From the NCBI GenBank assembly GCA_036346205.1, contig JARFJB010000379.1, positions 3,961,501-4,025,500 on the forward strand: a stretch of 64,000 nucleotides of DNA, written 5' to 3'. Below, piece after piece: positions 1-11,197 of the stretch (position 1 is its first letter; each line of letters opens with the position of its first letter). The position numbers were made by a program, and so were the translations under genes. The notes beneath the pieces are model-generated. The model had not been told where the DNA came from, did not search any database, and worked only from the letters and a program-made list of their open reading frames with translations. Source of the DNA: Vesta saturnalis (Eukaryota; Arthropoda; Insecta; Coleoptera; Lampyridae).

Positions 1-14
1 AAATTTTTCGAACA

Positions 15-385
15 GGTATTTATATCCATAATTTAGTAATTTAAGTCTATTACAATTAGTTTTTAAGATATATTTTATATAATTCTAAATTTAACTGTTA
101 ATAAACATAGTTTGTATATTTTTTATTTTTTACCTTTTGGTAAAAATTTTATTGTAAGCCTCGGTTTAGTTATTCCGAGCATAATTAAAAAATAACTTGG
201 CGTCCGAGATCATTTTTATTAGTGTTACATTGCATTTTTTTTCTATTGATGTTAAGTGGAAATAACAGCATAAATTGTGGTAATTAAGCAAAACAAAAGC
301 ATGAACCGGCCTATTTAAACTACCGATTTGTTTTGAGAACATTTAACACCCATTCATTTATTAAATTTTTTAAACCTGTTCAACC
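15..385. repeat. Dispersed direct repeat, copy 1
   Basis: This AT-rich stretch is closely matched, in the same orientation, by 3590-4020. Shared landmarks are the run aacatagtttgtatattttt, the segment cggtttagttattccgagca and aattgtggtaattaagcaaa. The two copies differ by scattered substitutions and small indels, and copy 2 has about 60 extra bases near its end. No coding capacity is visible. They could be remnants of LTRs, but no TG...CA ends or target duplication was found. Confidence 0.8.
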
Positions 386-439
386 ACAAAATTATAAGTG
401 GCGATCTTCACACGTTCATTATAACCTGTCCCACATGAT

Positions 440-730
440 CTCATCCAATCCTATCTCATTCAGATAACTCGGCGTAGCTACCACTAGACGGCCAATTCTC
501 TATATCAGATTTGAGTTTTGTGAGTAATTAAATATCAGACTTGTAAATAAATTCTAATGTTTTAATTATTTCCGGGAAAGTCAAATGTAATGCGAGCAAA
601 TAGCGATTTTTTCTTAAATTTGCGTTAATGCGAATAAGTTCAATATTACGTTCTTAAAGACTTTATAGTCTTTTAATTATTGAGGGTAATTTCAAATTAC
701 ACCTTTAACGATAGGGTACCTTGGGACACT
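440..730. repeat. Dispersed repeat shared with 33290-33600
   Basis: The segment contains taccactagacggccaattc and cttgtaaataaattctaatg, both of which recur in the same order and orientation near 33330-33420. It continues through a shared 'gcgaataagttcaa' and 'gataggctac'-like stretch. This marks a dispersed, probably mobile, non-coding family of about 300 bp. Confidence 0.75.
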
Positions 731-739
731 AGAATACTA

Positions 740-2429
740 ATAGGTAATACTGATTACTGAATGTTTAAAGCGAGTCAAGCTTAATAAAATGACAGACACT
801 AAAAAAAGTTTATTTTAAAACTGTTATACTTAGACCGTATCTTATAACAAAATTTTCGACACATACAAAAACAATAACTGAAACCTGCTATAAAATTTTT
901 AGGTTTACATCATTTGACAACTGAAATTGTTATTATAGGAAACTGTTTCGAATAGTATTAGTTAGGCTTTAAAGATGTCGCTAAATGCCACAAAAGTTGC
1001 TATTTCAATGTTGAATCCTCATTTTAAGGCAAATAATAGAAATGCATCGTATTTTGGAACAATGTCGAAATTATGAACGCTTACCTTATAATCTATTTAT
1101 TAATTGTAGTAAAAGCACTTAATTCGGAGTATAAGCCGATTTATTCCTATTAATTCACCTCTACTTTTAGGTATGTTAACATGTGATTTTAGGTAAAGAT
1201 GTATTGATATTTCAAATACTTAGCTTTTGGGTTTCTAATGGTGTATATTTCTATATTTATATTTATCGTGATAATCAATTTGATAATATAGAAATATTGT
1301 CAAGACAAACTTATTATTATGTTCGTTTAAAACGCGAAGCTATTGAGATACATCCTAATAATTTCAGTAGGGAAGAAGACGGTGTCTGTTTAAATAATGC
1401 TATGTCTTAATTTTAATTTCAGCTTTTGGTTTTTTTGCTGTGTTTTTTCATAGACTTGGAGTAAATGCTTTACCAATTATGTGTTAAATTACCACAGCAC
1501 TGTAATAATTTAACTTATGCAGTTGAAATTAAAATTAAACTTGAAAATTATATTCAACGTACTACAGTAAAATAACTATAATAGTTATTAACAAAATATC
1601 ATTTCTTTGTTAGATTTGCCTAGAACTTTGATTGGAATGTCAAGTATCTGTTTGTGAATACTTTTATCAATTTTAAATTAAAGTTCTTCACAACTTTACT
1701 CTTACATCATAATTTGATTAACTTTTGTTAAATTTGCTCTTTGATTATGAAATTTTTCACTAATAGCCTTCGACCGTTCGAGGGTGTTCCGATTTGCCAT
1801 CTTCAAGACAGCTTAATCATATTTAATTTATTAAAGACTTAGCTATTTGCTAAAATTAGATTCTATAGTTGGCTTTGTACATTTATCAAACTGTTGTATT
1901 AATAGCAGGCTTATATTTGCGTGTCCACCTTTTTCATAAATTTGTTCTAACATCCTAAACAATTCTTTAAGATATTATCACTACTGAGGACGATACCTAT
2001 AATTGTTATCAAAACGTATAGATTTGTATAAATATAAATATAAACATATACACCGTTAAAAACCTAAAATGTAAGTATTTGAATGGTGAAAATTTACATT
2101 TTCCGGTATGTATTGATATTGTTACTTAAAAAAAAACTCTTAAACGCTATGTAAGAACATGTCAATCAGCATTAAATTGTAATTTTCATTTTAGAAAAAT
2201 GAGGAATATAATGAAATAACACCAGAAATATCAGTTATCGATGGTCTCTGCGATTACCTATACACTCGTAAGTTACGTGTGTCAAGCTAGCCCCCCCACC
2301 CTCCCTAACTTGTAAAAATAAAAAAACAAATACATGAACATTACGAGCTATTTATGAGCTTTTATATTACGCAAATTAAAAATGTTGAGTTCGTCATACT
2401 AGAGAGGAATTTAAACATTTCAAGGGGGC
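740..2429. other. AT-rich non-coding stretch, no gene seen
   Basis: No open frame here resembles a known protein. The 75-residue frame at 1183-1410 has no recognisable motif, is AT-driven in composition and has no supporting splice or promoter context. A C-rich tract lies near 2290. Confidence 0.6.
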
Positions 2430-2445
2430 GAGTCGACGTCGACTC
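2430..2445. repeat. Perfect 16-bp palindrome
   Basis: GAGTCGACGTCGACTC is its own reverse complement and sits in otherwise AT-rich DNA. It contains two overlapping GTCGAC sites. Function unknown. Confidence 0.85.
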
Positions 2446-2516
2446 CAAAACAACCCTTTAAATAATTTAACTCAAGTGAGAACTACACTATAAAATTAAA
2501 AAAGTAACTCTGCAGT

Positions 2517-2750
2517 TAAATATCGTTTATTGATTTAAGCGCTCTCAAAATACATGTTTTGATTTTTGAACCGCAACCCTTTTGCGGTAAAACAAACCCT
2601 CGTTTCCCCGGCATAAGAGAGAACTATGCTTAATTATTGTTTATTGAATTATGAACTCTCGCGATACGTCTATTTTGATTATTGAGCTGCAACCCTTTTA
2701 CGGTAAAACCCCCTCTCGTCTGTCCAGCACAGAAGAGAGAGCTTTACTTA
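2517..2750. repeat. Two-unit tandem duplication, 114-bp period
   Basis: The unit starting at 2517 and the one starting at 2631 share tgtttattga-like, gcaacccttttgcggtaaaa (second unit 'tacggtaaaa') and agagagaact-like landmarks in the same order. The copies are clearly diverged, so the duplication is old. Confidence 0.75.
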
Positions 2751-3589
2751 AAATGAAAGAAATTCTTAAGTCTTAAGTATAGTTAGTTCTCTTTGATGCG
2801 AAGAAAATGCTAAGTGATTATTTTTATAAGAGATTTAATTTAATAATCAAACACTTGTATTTCCTAAGCTCGTAAATCGTGTAACAACCCATTTTGAGTT
2901 GTATTAAAATATACCGTAATTTATGTTCTTCGTTCGTTTAGTTGTAAATATAAGAAAAATTTTATTTATTAATGATTTGTAAGTATGAGGTAGGCCACTT
3001 AATTTGTATTTTGGTGTAACTTAAGTGCATACCTTCTTAAAGGTTTATATCCCCACTTCTTTAAATTTTTCTGCTCAATATTTTCGTGCAACGCGTCATC
3101 GTTGACTTAATTCTTTGCGCAATTTTTTTTGCGCACGGCTATATCACCAGATATTCGGAGCGTCCATTTTTTTCACTTCTTGTGGTACGCTGTTAGATGC
3201 AAGAAGCCATATTTTTGGGTTTTCCCCTAAATTTTGTGAAAAGTGCCATTGTTTTAATGGTAAGATAATTTAACTCGTAATACTAAAAATTAAAACATTT
3301 GCTCTTTTGCACTTTTTTACTTTAACTTTTACTGTAATTACATTTTAATTACACGTTTAATTCTATTTTTACGTACGCTTTCATTTTATGATGGCAATTT
3401 TGCATTCAATGCTGATCTAAATTTTGATCACAATTTTTTATTGGAAATTTCAAGAAAATGCAATAAACGGATTATTCAATTTCATGAAGATATTGCGCAA
3501 CATTGATACAAGGATCACCTTGGTTTACATTTCCGCATTTATTTTTTATAATACCAGGGGTTCTCAAGAATATTTATTATATTTTGCAC
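2751..3589. other. AT-rich non-coding stretch, no gene seen
   Basis: Only short AT-driven frames are present, such as 3424-3618, none with recognisable domains. Nothing else was identified. Confidence 0.55.
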
Positions 3590-4020
3590 AGGTATTTATA
3601 TTTATAACCATTATTTAGTAATTTAAGGCTATAACTAGTTTTTATGATATATTTTATTTAACCCTATCATTAACTGTTAATAAACATAGTTTGTATATTT
3701 TTTATTTTTTTACCTTTTAGTAGAATTTTTATTGTTAACAACCTCGGTTTAGTTATTCCGAGCATAATTAAAAAATAACTTGACGCCGGAGATCTTTTTT
3801 ATTAGTGTTACATGGCACTTATTATATTGATGTTCAGTAGAAGTAATCGAGCAGAAATTGTGGTAATTAAGCAAATAAAAAGATTGAATCGGCCTACTTT
3901 AAACTACCGACTAAGCCAACGGCATTATTTTTGGTGAATGGTTTGTATCTCCAGTTAGTTTAACGATTTGTTTGGAGAACATTTTTACACTTATTTCTTT
4001 ATTATATTATTAAAACACTT
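3590..4020. repeat. Dispersed direct repeat, copy 2
   Basis: Second copy of the repeat at 15-385, in the same orientation, about 3.58 kb downstream. It includes the same cggtttagttattccgagca block. The gap between the copies holds no recognisable retrotransposon coding sequence. Confidence 0.8.
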
Positions 4021-4756
4021 TTATACGATTACCATTACCACATAATTATAATCGATAAACAATATTTAGTCGCAAAATACTTTACTTTAAGTATAGTTTC
4101 CGTTGTGCTGGAAAGATTTGGAACTAGTTTTATTGTAAATGAATTGCAGTTCAATAATTAAAATACATGTATTTTGTTCATAAACATTTTTTTTAATAAA
4201 TCAAAATATGCAAAGAATCTCTTCAAATAATAAATTTAAAATAAAATTAAATTAATTGCACAATGTTTTGGCATATTTTAATACATTTTTTTATATATTC
4301 TTTTTATAAATTATATTTTTGTGTATTATTAAATAACGATTTACTGTAACTGAATTATTATTTATATTTAACTCTTCATCTCAAGTTCATCATTAGTTGC
4401 ATTCTGCATTCTGAGTCGCTTAATGGTTCGCTTGTCAATAAACATTTTAATTTCAGTTTTTGAATTTCGCAGCATGTGAACGCGCCTTGGGGATTATTTC
4501 CTTGTTTCATTAACAGCAAGTTAAAATATCAAATACTATATTTTCCGCTTCTTCTATATCACGCGCAAATATTAATTGACTGATACTTGCTAAATAAAAC
4601 GTGTTTACGCGTAAACGTGCAATTTTTAAAAAGTTTACGTATTTTTTATATAATGAGCAACATCTATACGGATGTAACAAAGAGGTAGTTTTTTATCTTC
4701 GCGTATGTTATCAACATAATCGTGTGTGCGCGTGTGTGTCTATGTAAGCATGTATA
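4021..4756. other. AT-rich non-coding stretch, no gene seen
   Basis: Very AT-rich sequence followed by a short (GT)-rich stretch at about 4718-4740, immediately before the terminus of the next transposon. No gene was recognised. Confidence 0.55.
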
Positions 4757-6492
4757 CGGGGTGGTCCGTAAGGAATGGTCCAAAGTGAAATTCTCGGCCT
4801 CAAAATATTACGCTCTGACGCAATTTGCTTTAATAAAAGAGACACGGTGTCAAAGTTCTAAAAAAAATGTTGATTTTTGAAATATCTCCAAAAGGAAAAA
4901 TTATATCCTTCTCATTCTTGGTATAATAAAAAGAGATATAAAGTACATTGGTTTTAGCTTATGAACACGTTTTGTATACGTTATGTACAGTGGCGTAGAA
5001 CGCAAGGGATAGAGCAACCTTTCAATCCCTTATTTTCTTCGCCAATGGAGTAAATTGAATTTTTTTGTTAAAATACGTAACCTTGAAGTTTTTCAGATAA
5101 AAAAGGTATAATGAAAATATGGTTATTATTATTCTGGGTTATTTGGGAAACAACATCAAAACGTGAAAATCAGCGTTTCGGGAAGAATACACGTAACTTC
5201 AGGATATGATAGATTTAATGATTTCAACATTTAACATTTATCCTGAAAGACGGCGTCATTGTCGGAAAGTATTCAAAATATTGGCACAAAAATTGCGAGA
5301 AACCGGCAATGTTCAACCCGTTGCATCAAAAAATAGGATACGTAGAAGTCGCAATGAAGAAAATGTTACTAACATATTGGCGTATATTAAAACTGAACCC
5401 CATTTAAGTGTTTGGGAAATTGCAAGAGATCTAGGATTGAATTATTCTTTGGTGCATAGAATATTAAAGGATTTTAAAATGAATCCATATCATGTTATTT
5501 TACACCAAGAGTTAAACGAAAACAGATTTTGATCGACGACTGGAAGACTAGTTAAAAGAAATGTTGAACGATGATCCAGAGTTCCTATCTAAAATATTAT
5601 GGACGCATGAGGCTACGTTTTCCAGCAATAGTAAAGTCAATTTGCACAATTTCCACGACTGGTCAGAAACCAATCCTCACTGGCAAAGGGAAGTCAAATC
5701 GTTTGAGTTTAAAGGTATGGTGTGGTATTTTAAATGGAAAGATTATCAGACCTTTTTTCTTTGACGGAACATTAACTGGAGAAAGGTACATTGACTTTTT
5801 AACGAATGATTTACCAATTCTCCTGGAAGATATTACTATTCAAAACAAGTTAGACATGTGATACCAACAAAATGGTTGCCCGGCGCATTTTGCAGCAGAT
5901 GTCCGGGTTTATTTAGATACCGTACTTTCAGATAAGTAGATTAGACGTGGGAGTATGTTTCCATGGACCGCAAGGTCACCAGATCTTACTGTTTTAGATT
6001 TTTACTTATGGGGAAGTTTTAGTTTTTAAAACACGTCCAACTACATGTGACGATATGAAACATAGGATTCGGGAAGCAGTTGGAAGTATTTCCCTTGCTG
6101 AAATTGAGACCAGTGTTAATTCCACTATAAAAAACTGAATTTGTGCATAGCAAATGATGTCAAGCATATTGAGTATTTAAAATAATTAGATAGTAGGTGC
6201 GCTTTGTAAATTTCTGTTATGAGTAGCTCCCTTAGTTTTGTTTTATTATTTATGTTAATAAATATTTTTGTGATGCCTTGTTACTTGTTACTTTATTTTC
6301 AAAACAATTTTAATCAACACTCATCCAAAAATGGCAATATCTTTGGAATGACAAGAGATATTAGTTCACGGTTTTAACAGGTCAATAAGTCATCTTATTT
6401 GCCATTTGGTGAGCCGGTTAGAGTTATAGCATTTTATTTGAAATTTCTCAGAAATAATCATAAATAGAGCTAGGTGTTACGTACCGCCCTCT
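4757..6492 (+). mobile_element. Tc1/mariner-type transposon, DD41D-like group, degraded
   Basis: The left end reads TATA then cggggtggtccgtaag. The reverse complement of the right end near 6492 is gagggcggtacgtaac, which is a diverged terminal inverted repeat. The interior holds a broken transposase on the plus strand (5206-6185). The same architecture recurs at 52.7-55.2 kb and 55.8-57.4 kb. The exact ends are uncertain by several bases because the inverted repeats have decayed. Confidence 0.65.
5206..6185 (+). pseudogene. Transposase pseudogene, Tc1/mariner DD41D-like
   Basis: This is a relic of a cut-and-paste DDE/D transposase. In order it shows a YPERRRHC-like N-terminal motif and a helix-turn-helix segment (LSVWEIARDLGLNYSLVHRI) ending at a stop at 5530. 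A second frame then carries FLSKILWTHEATF, where the first catalytic Asp of the usual WTDEATF is His. Next come a QQNGCPAHF-like block with Asn where the second Asp is expected, and finally RSPDLTVLDFYLWG with the third Asp. At least two frameshifts and several stops separate the blocks. The reading ends in HIEYLK and a stop at 6183-6185. With two catalytic residues substituted and the frame broken, it cannot be active. The N-terminus before 5206 is eroded, so the start is only the first in-frame codon. Confidence 0.8.
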
Positions 6493-6566
6493 ACTTCCTA
6501 CCAAACAGTACAATGAGATTAACTCAGTGAAACTTAACTAATTCAGGGTCACCAAAGAATAATTTT

Positions 6567-6571
<5 letters not shown>

Positions 6572-6617
<46 letters not shown>
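6572..6617. repeat. (TA)n microsatellite
   Basis: About 23 TA units, just outside the right end of the element at 4757-6492. Confidence 0.95.
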
Positions 6618-6618
<1 letters not shown>

Positions 6619-7215
6619 TATGTAATACTTCTAATTTTCATTACGTAACCGTATTACGTAATGTACGATTTACACATATAGTAGAGAGTTTCGTTATTCA
6701 TGTGTTACGTATATAGGAGTAGAAAAACAGTTATTAAGTGCTACTTCCGTGTTACTCATAAATCACTCCTCTTATACTCTATAGTATTAGTTATTACGCA
6801 CTAGTTTACATTATAACACTCGTGCGTAATAGTCGACATACCACCCTTATTATGTAATATACTATTAATTAATTGTTTTCGCGTACATGACGTTTGATAT
6901 TTTGCATTTGAAAGTTTTAAGTGTCTTTTTTGTGAATGTATTTAACCATTTTTGAGGTTTATTTACAAACTTCGATCTCCTTTTGCGCCGTTTATATTAT
7001 GAAATTGATAATACTGAATTGAAATAATCATACCGTGCGTACGTTGTTGTCATTTAATGACGTGACCATATGTAATTACTGGAGTTAAAACAGATTGTAT
7101 CTTGATTAAAATAAGATATTACATGCTAATAAATTATACATAATGCACGTATTAAATGTGTTTCATGCATGTAATTTTAAATAAACTTTAAGTCATTGGA
7201 TAATTCAACAGTTAC
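6618..7215. other. Non-coding stretch, no gene seen
   Basis: AT-rich sequence with several TTACGTAA-like short palindromes between 6640 and 6720. No coding frame with a known motif. Confidence 0.5.
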
Positions 7216-8940
7216 TACCAAGTTCTTCTTAAAACATGTTCGAAAAGGTGTCCCTCCTGCTGAATGCACACATTTAGTCGTTTAAGTATGTTTTGCCTCA
7301 CGTTTCCCAGTATCTCCAGTGTTATCGTTACATAAGCGTTTCGTACCATATCATCTATATCTTCTTTTGTAGTGAGAGATGTGGCATATACACGTTCTTT
7401 AATATATAATAAGAAGAAATCTAATGGGGTAAGATCGCACGACCTTGGGGGCCACTGAACAAAACCTCCACGCCCAATCCATTTTTGAGGATCATTATTA
7501 TCTAAAAATTCACATACCTCACGATTGTAGTGCGCAGTGACATCGTCCTGTGGCAGCTACATATTTTGTCGTTCATCATTACTAAGCATCTAAAGGAGGT
7601 TAGGTGAAACTAAAACTTCTTAGAAGAATTGAAGGTAGATGCGATCAGTCAGGGGGGTGTCCTTGCAGCTGAATGCATACATTTAGTCGTTCTAGTATGT
7701 CTCGTACCATATCTTCCATATCATCTTTTGTAGTGGGAGATGTGGCATATACACGTTCTTTAATATATAATAAGAAGAAATCTAATGGGGTAAGATCGCA
7801 CGACCTTGGGGGCCACTGAACAAAACTTCCACGCCCAATCCATTTTTGAGGATTATTATCATCTAAAAATTCACATACCTCACGATTGTAGTGCGCAAGG
7901 ACATCGTCCTGTTGCAGATACGTATTTTGTCGTTCATCATTACTAAGCATCTGAAGGAGATTAGGTAAAACTAAAACTTCTTGGAAGAATTGAAGGTAGA
8001 TGCGATCAGTCAGGGGAGTGTCCTTGCATCTGAATGCATACATTTAGTCGTTTTAGTATGTCTCGTACCATATCTTCCATATCGTCTTTTGCAGTGGGAG
8101 ATGTGGCATATACACGTTCTTTAATATATAATAAGAAGAAATCTAGTGGGGTAAGATCGCACGACCTTGGGGACCACTGAACAAAACCTCCACGCCCAAT
8201 CCATTTTTGAGGATCATTATCATCTAAAAATTCACATACCTCACGATTGTAGTGCGCAGGGACATCGTCCTGTTGCAGCTACGTATTTTGTCGTTCATAA
8301 TTACTAAGCATCTGAAGGAGGTTAGGTAAAACCAAAACTTCTTAGAAGAATTGAAGGTAGATGCGATCAGTCAAGAGAGTGTCCTTGCCGCTGAATGCAT
8401 ACATTTAGTCGTTTTAGTATGTCTCGTACCATATCTTCTTTTGTAGTGGGAGATGTGACATATACACGCTCTTTAATATATAATAAGATGAAATCTAATG
8501 GGGTAAGATCACATGACCTTGGGGGCAACTCAACAAAACCTCCACACCCAATCCATTTTTGAGGATCATTATCATCTAATAATTCACGTCCTCACAGTTG
8601 TAGTGTGCGGGGATACCGTCCTGCTGCAGCTACATATTCTGTCGTTCATCATTACTAAGCATCTTGAAGAAATTGAAGGTAGATGCGATCAGTCAGGACA
8701 GTGTTAAAAAAATACGGAATCAGAAAACATAATATAAGATAAAAAGTTTGGATTGATCTCAAGTTGAGCACTAATACACTGGCTTACTCGTCTTTCGAAG
8801 TCATCATTGCGTAATTTCTGATGTAATTCAATATGGTAAGGATGATATTTATATTGTCTCATGGTCCTATTGACAGTTGATTGTGACGTTTCATATGATA
8901 TTGCTATCTGACGACTACTGACATGCAAATTTTTCTTCAA
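7216..8940 (-). pseudogene. Rearranged transposase pseudogene with a 4x repeated catalytic segment
   Basis: Read on the minus strand, 8940-8704 encodes a helix-turn-helix (SSRQIAISYETSQSTVNRT) followed by FLSYIMFSD, ending at the first catalytic Asp. The middle of the transposase is missing. The frame then meets four tandem copies of the C-terminal catalytic part. Each copy encodes a YLQQDDVLAHYNREV block (second Asp), a GRGSFVQWPPRS block and LTPLDFF (third Asp). The spacing between the Asps is 41 residues, so this is a DD41D-type enzyme. The copy nearest 7216 alone carries the natural C-terminus (NVCIQQEGHLFEHVL), so the array grew upstream of it. Because the unit is 361 bp, not a multiple of three, the array cannot be read through in one frame. 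Non-functional. Confidence 0.85.
7262..8702. repeat. Four-unit tandem array of a transposase C-terminal fragment (361 bp)
   Basis: The landmark gaatgcatac (gaatgcacac in the first unit) occurs at 7262, 7671, 8032 and 8393. Spacings are 409, 361 and 361 bp. The first unit holds about 48 bp, around 7291-7350, that the other three lack. The last unit is shortened by about 12 bp near 8432 and about 40 bp near 8660. Units 2 and 3 differ at only a few positions, so amplification was recent relative to the transposon's own decay. Confidence 0.92.
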
Positions 8941-8942
8941 TA

Positions 8943-9382
8943 TGAAGTAGTTCCCAGTAGTACGGCGATTGACAGGTTAGTGCGGAAATTTGGAGCTACG
9001 GGTACAGTACTAACTTATTATAAGTGAAACAACAATAATGAACAAAACTTATACGAAGATGCAGAGAAAAATGAGAGTGCTTTTCGTATTTTGGCGGCTG
9101 TTGCGAAAAATCCTAATCTAATTTTACGGCAAATTGCAAACCACATCGGGTTGCATCACAGTCAAGTATTACGAGGAGGAGTGTTTTTGTTTCCAAATCA
9201 TGGAAAAATGCAACGAAGGCAGGGAATTTTTGCAAAAGATTCTGTTTACAGAAGAAGCGACGCTCACACTGAATAATGAATCCAACGTACAAAATTATAG
9301 AATGTGGGCACGAGAGAACCCACACAACCTTCTTCAATTCAAAAATCGGATTCAAGCTGCATGTGATAAATATCTCAATTAA
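8943..9382 (+). pseudogene. N-terminal transposase fragment, same DD41D-like group
   Basis: Plus-strand fragment in head-to-head contact with the preceding pseudogene. It begins with VPSSTAIDRLVRKFGATGT. A helix-turn-helix follows (NLILRQIANHIGLHHSQVLR), then FLQKILFTEEATL and RMWARENPH. The first catalytic Asp (FTDEAT in relatives) is Glu here. Between the helix-turn-helix and the FTEEAT block the frame shifts and part of the protein is missing. The second and third catalytic segments are absent. It is a dead 5' fragment. Confidence 0.75.
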
Positions 9383-11197
9383 TATCGCAATTGTTAGAAG
9401 GTAGTTTTACATTCGTCTAGGTATTGTTTAACAGTTAATGGGGTTTGTTTGGAGATTTACTTGTTTTGTTGTAATATGTGTTAGTTTTGTGGCTTTTGTT
9501 GATTGAAATAATAACTTCTGTGTATTATACTATTTATGGTTTGATCGCCAGTCACATTTAATAACAGATGCGCTACATAAATGAAATCGCCCTTTCTGTT
9601 TGATTTTATAATTACAGAATAAAATGCAAAGCAGGGGTACATTCGGATGCATAACAGGCGTGTACTGGCGTACCGGGTGACGGGAAGTTTCCCGGTGGGC
9701 CCTCATAAATTAGCCACAAGAGGCGCAAGGGCCAAGATTTTATTCCTGAAGCTGATTGTCAAGTAAATGGCAATTTTATTACAAAACAAAAGCGCGCAAT
9801 TAAACAGAAATATAAAGGGAGCGACCATTCACCCTTCTTCGACTGACTACGGTGGGCGATTAAAATCTGTAACAAACTCTTTACGTTTATTAATAAAATT
9901 TACGTTTATTTAGGCAACTTAACATGTATTGCGTACAGCGTGTGTTGCATATTATGGCTGCATAAAACATGCATTTAATTATTTTAATTAGAACTCGTAC
10001 GCATTTTGTTTGTACATTCAATCTAGACATGTTCTTGTGCAATAGACCACCTTAGCGTCTTTTTTGGGAGAGTTAAGAAGGTGGATGTAGCAACCATTGT
10101 GGCTTTATTAAATGTTTTAATAAGTGCTATATAAATTTGTACGGTAAGTTTATTTGAAAATCTATTATGCAACAGTTTGAGATGATTGCTTTTTCAGGAA
10201 CTTTTTTTTTATTTACTTCTACTTTACGTTTTACTTTATTTTATTAATCCGCATAATTACTTAACCAATTGCATTTTGCCGTTAGTTGGTTTATGGTATA
10301 ATTGCGTTCAATCAATAATGACGCAATAACCTTTGTTACTATGAAGTGGAATTTTAATATCCATTAAACCACCAAAATACATTTGGGAATTTTAATGCAC
10401 CCGAATCCAGTTTTATTTCAAATTCTATGTAAAATTTACGCAGCGAAATTTTCCAAGCGCTGATTCAGCTAGCCGCCATTTCGTAGCCTACAGAAGTACT
10501 GTATAATAAAAATAAGGTATTTTATTTCTATTAATACTTCCATAAATTAGTTTCACTTAAGTTAAACAATCGCTACTAACACTAGCTTTAGGATATTCTC
10601 ATTTATAATCAAAATTGAGGCAGTAAAATCGTTACTAACATTAGCTCTATGATATTCTCATTCATAATCAAAATTTAGGTAGTAAATAAAGGTTGTTATT
10701 CTCAATTTTTTATAACTTTATTATATTCATGGTTTACTTGTTTTTCCATAAAACGAGTTGGCGCCCTTTTATTTAATAATTTAGTTTCAGGTTGAAGCAA
10801 CATCAATTTGTAAAGTGAACATATCTATATGTATATCTTTTTAAAGCAACATCTGATAATATTTATCTTAATCTCCGACTGAGCAAAATGCACAAAACCT
10901 ACTGGGTTATAACCAAAGCTTTATCAGCTAAAATTGTAGCTGAGGGGGTAGGTGGCAAACTGTTTCAGAATCAAACTCATCGTCGTGACGAGGCGCCCTC
11001 GGCGGCCGCGATGTTTTCCCCTACTACTTAAATTAAAGGGATACTTCTTAAAGTGCTTGCGGCGACTTGCGCCTACATAACTATGTGCATTGCATAGTGT
11101 TACTACTGCTGCTAGTGCATACGTTGTGTCGTGCGTATTTACAACATTGCGTCCTCTTTATGTATTAGGTATTTATTCGTATTCGTAAAACTAAACT
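9383..11197. other. Intergenic region with a small tandem duplication
   Basis: No gene recognised. It contains a 59-bp tandem duplication (10568-10686) and two GC-richer islets: 9660-9720 (cccggtgggccctcat) and 10980-11010 (gaggcgccctcggcggccgc). The islets may be terminal pieces of the hAT-like element that follows, by resemblance of such GC-rich ends. That is inference. Confidence 0.5.
10568..10686. repeat. 59-bp tandem duplication
   Basis: Two adjacent units share tactaaca, gatattctcatt and ataatcaaaatt; they start at 10568 and 10627 and differ by several substitutions. Confidence 0.85.

Noticed and set aside
15..4020. Full LTR retrotransposon bracketed by the two 400-bp repeats
   Set aside because: No TG...CA ends, target duplication, primer-binding site or gag-pol coding sequence could be seen.
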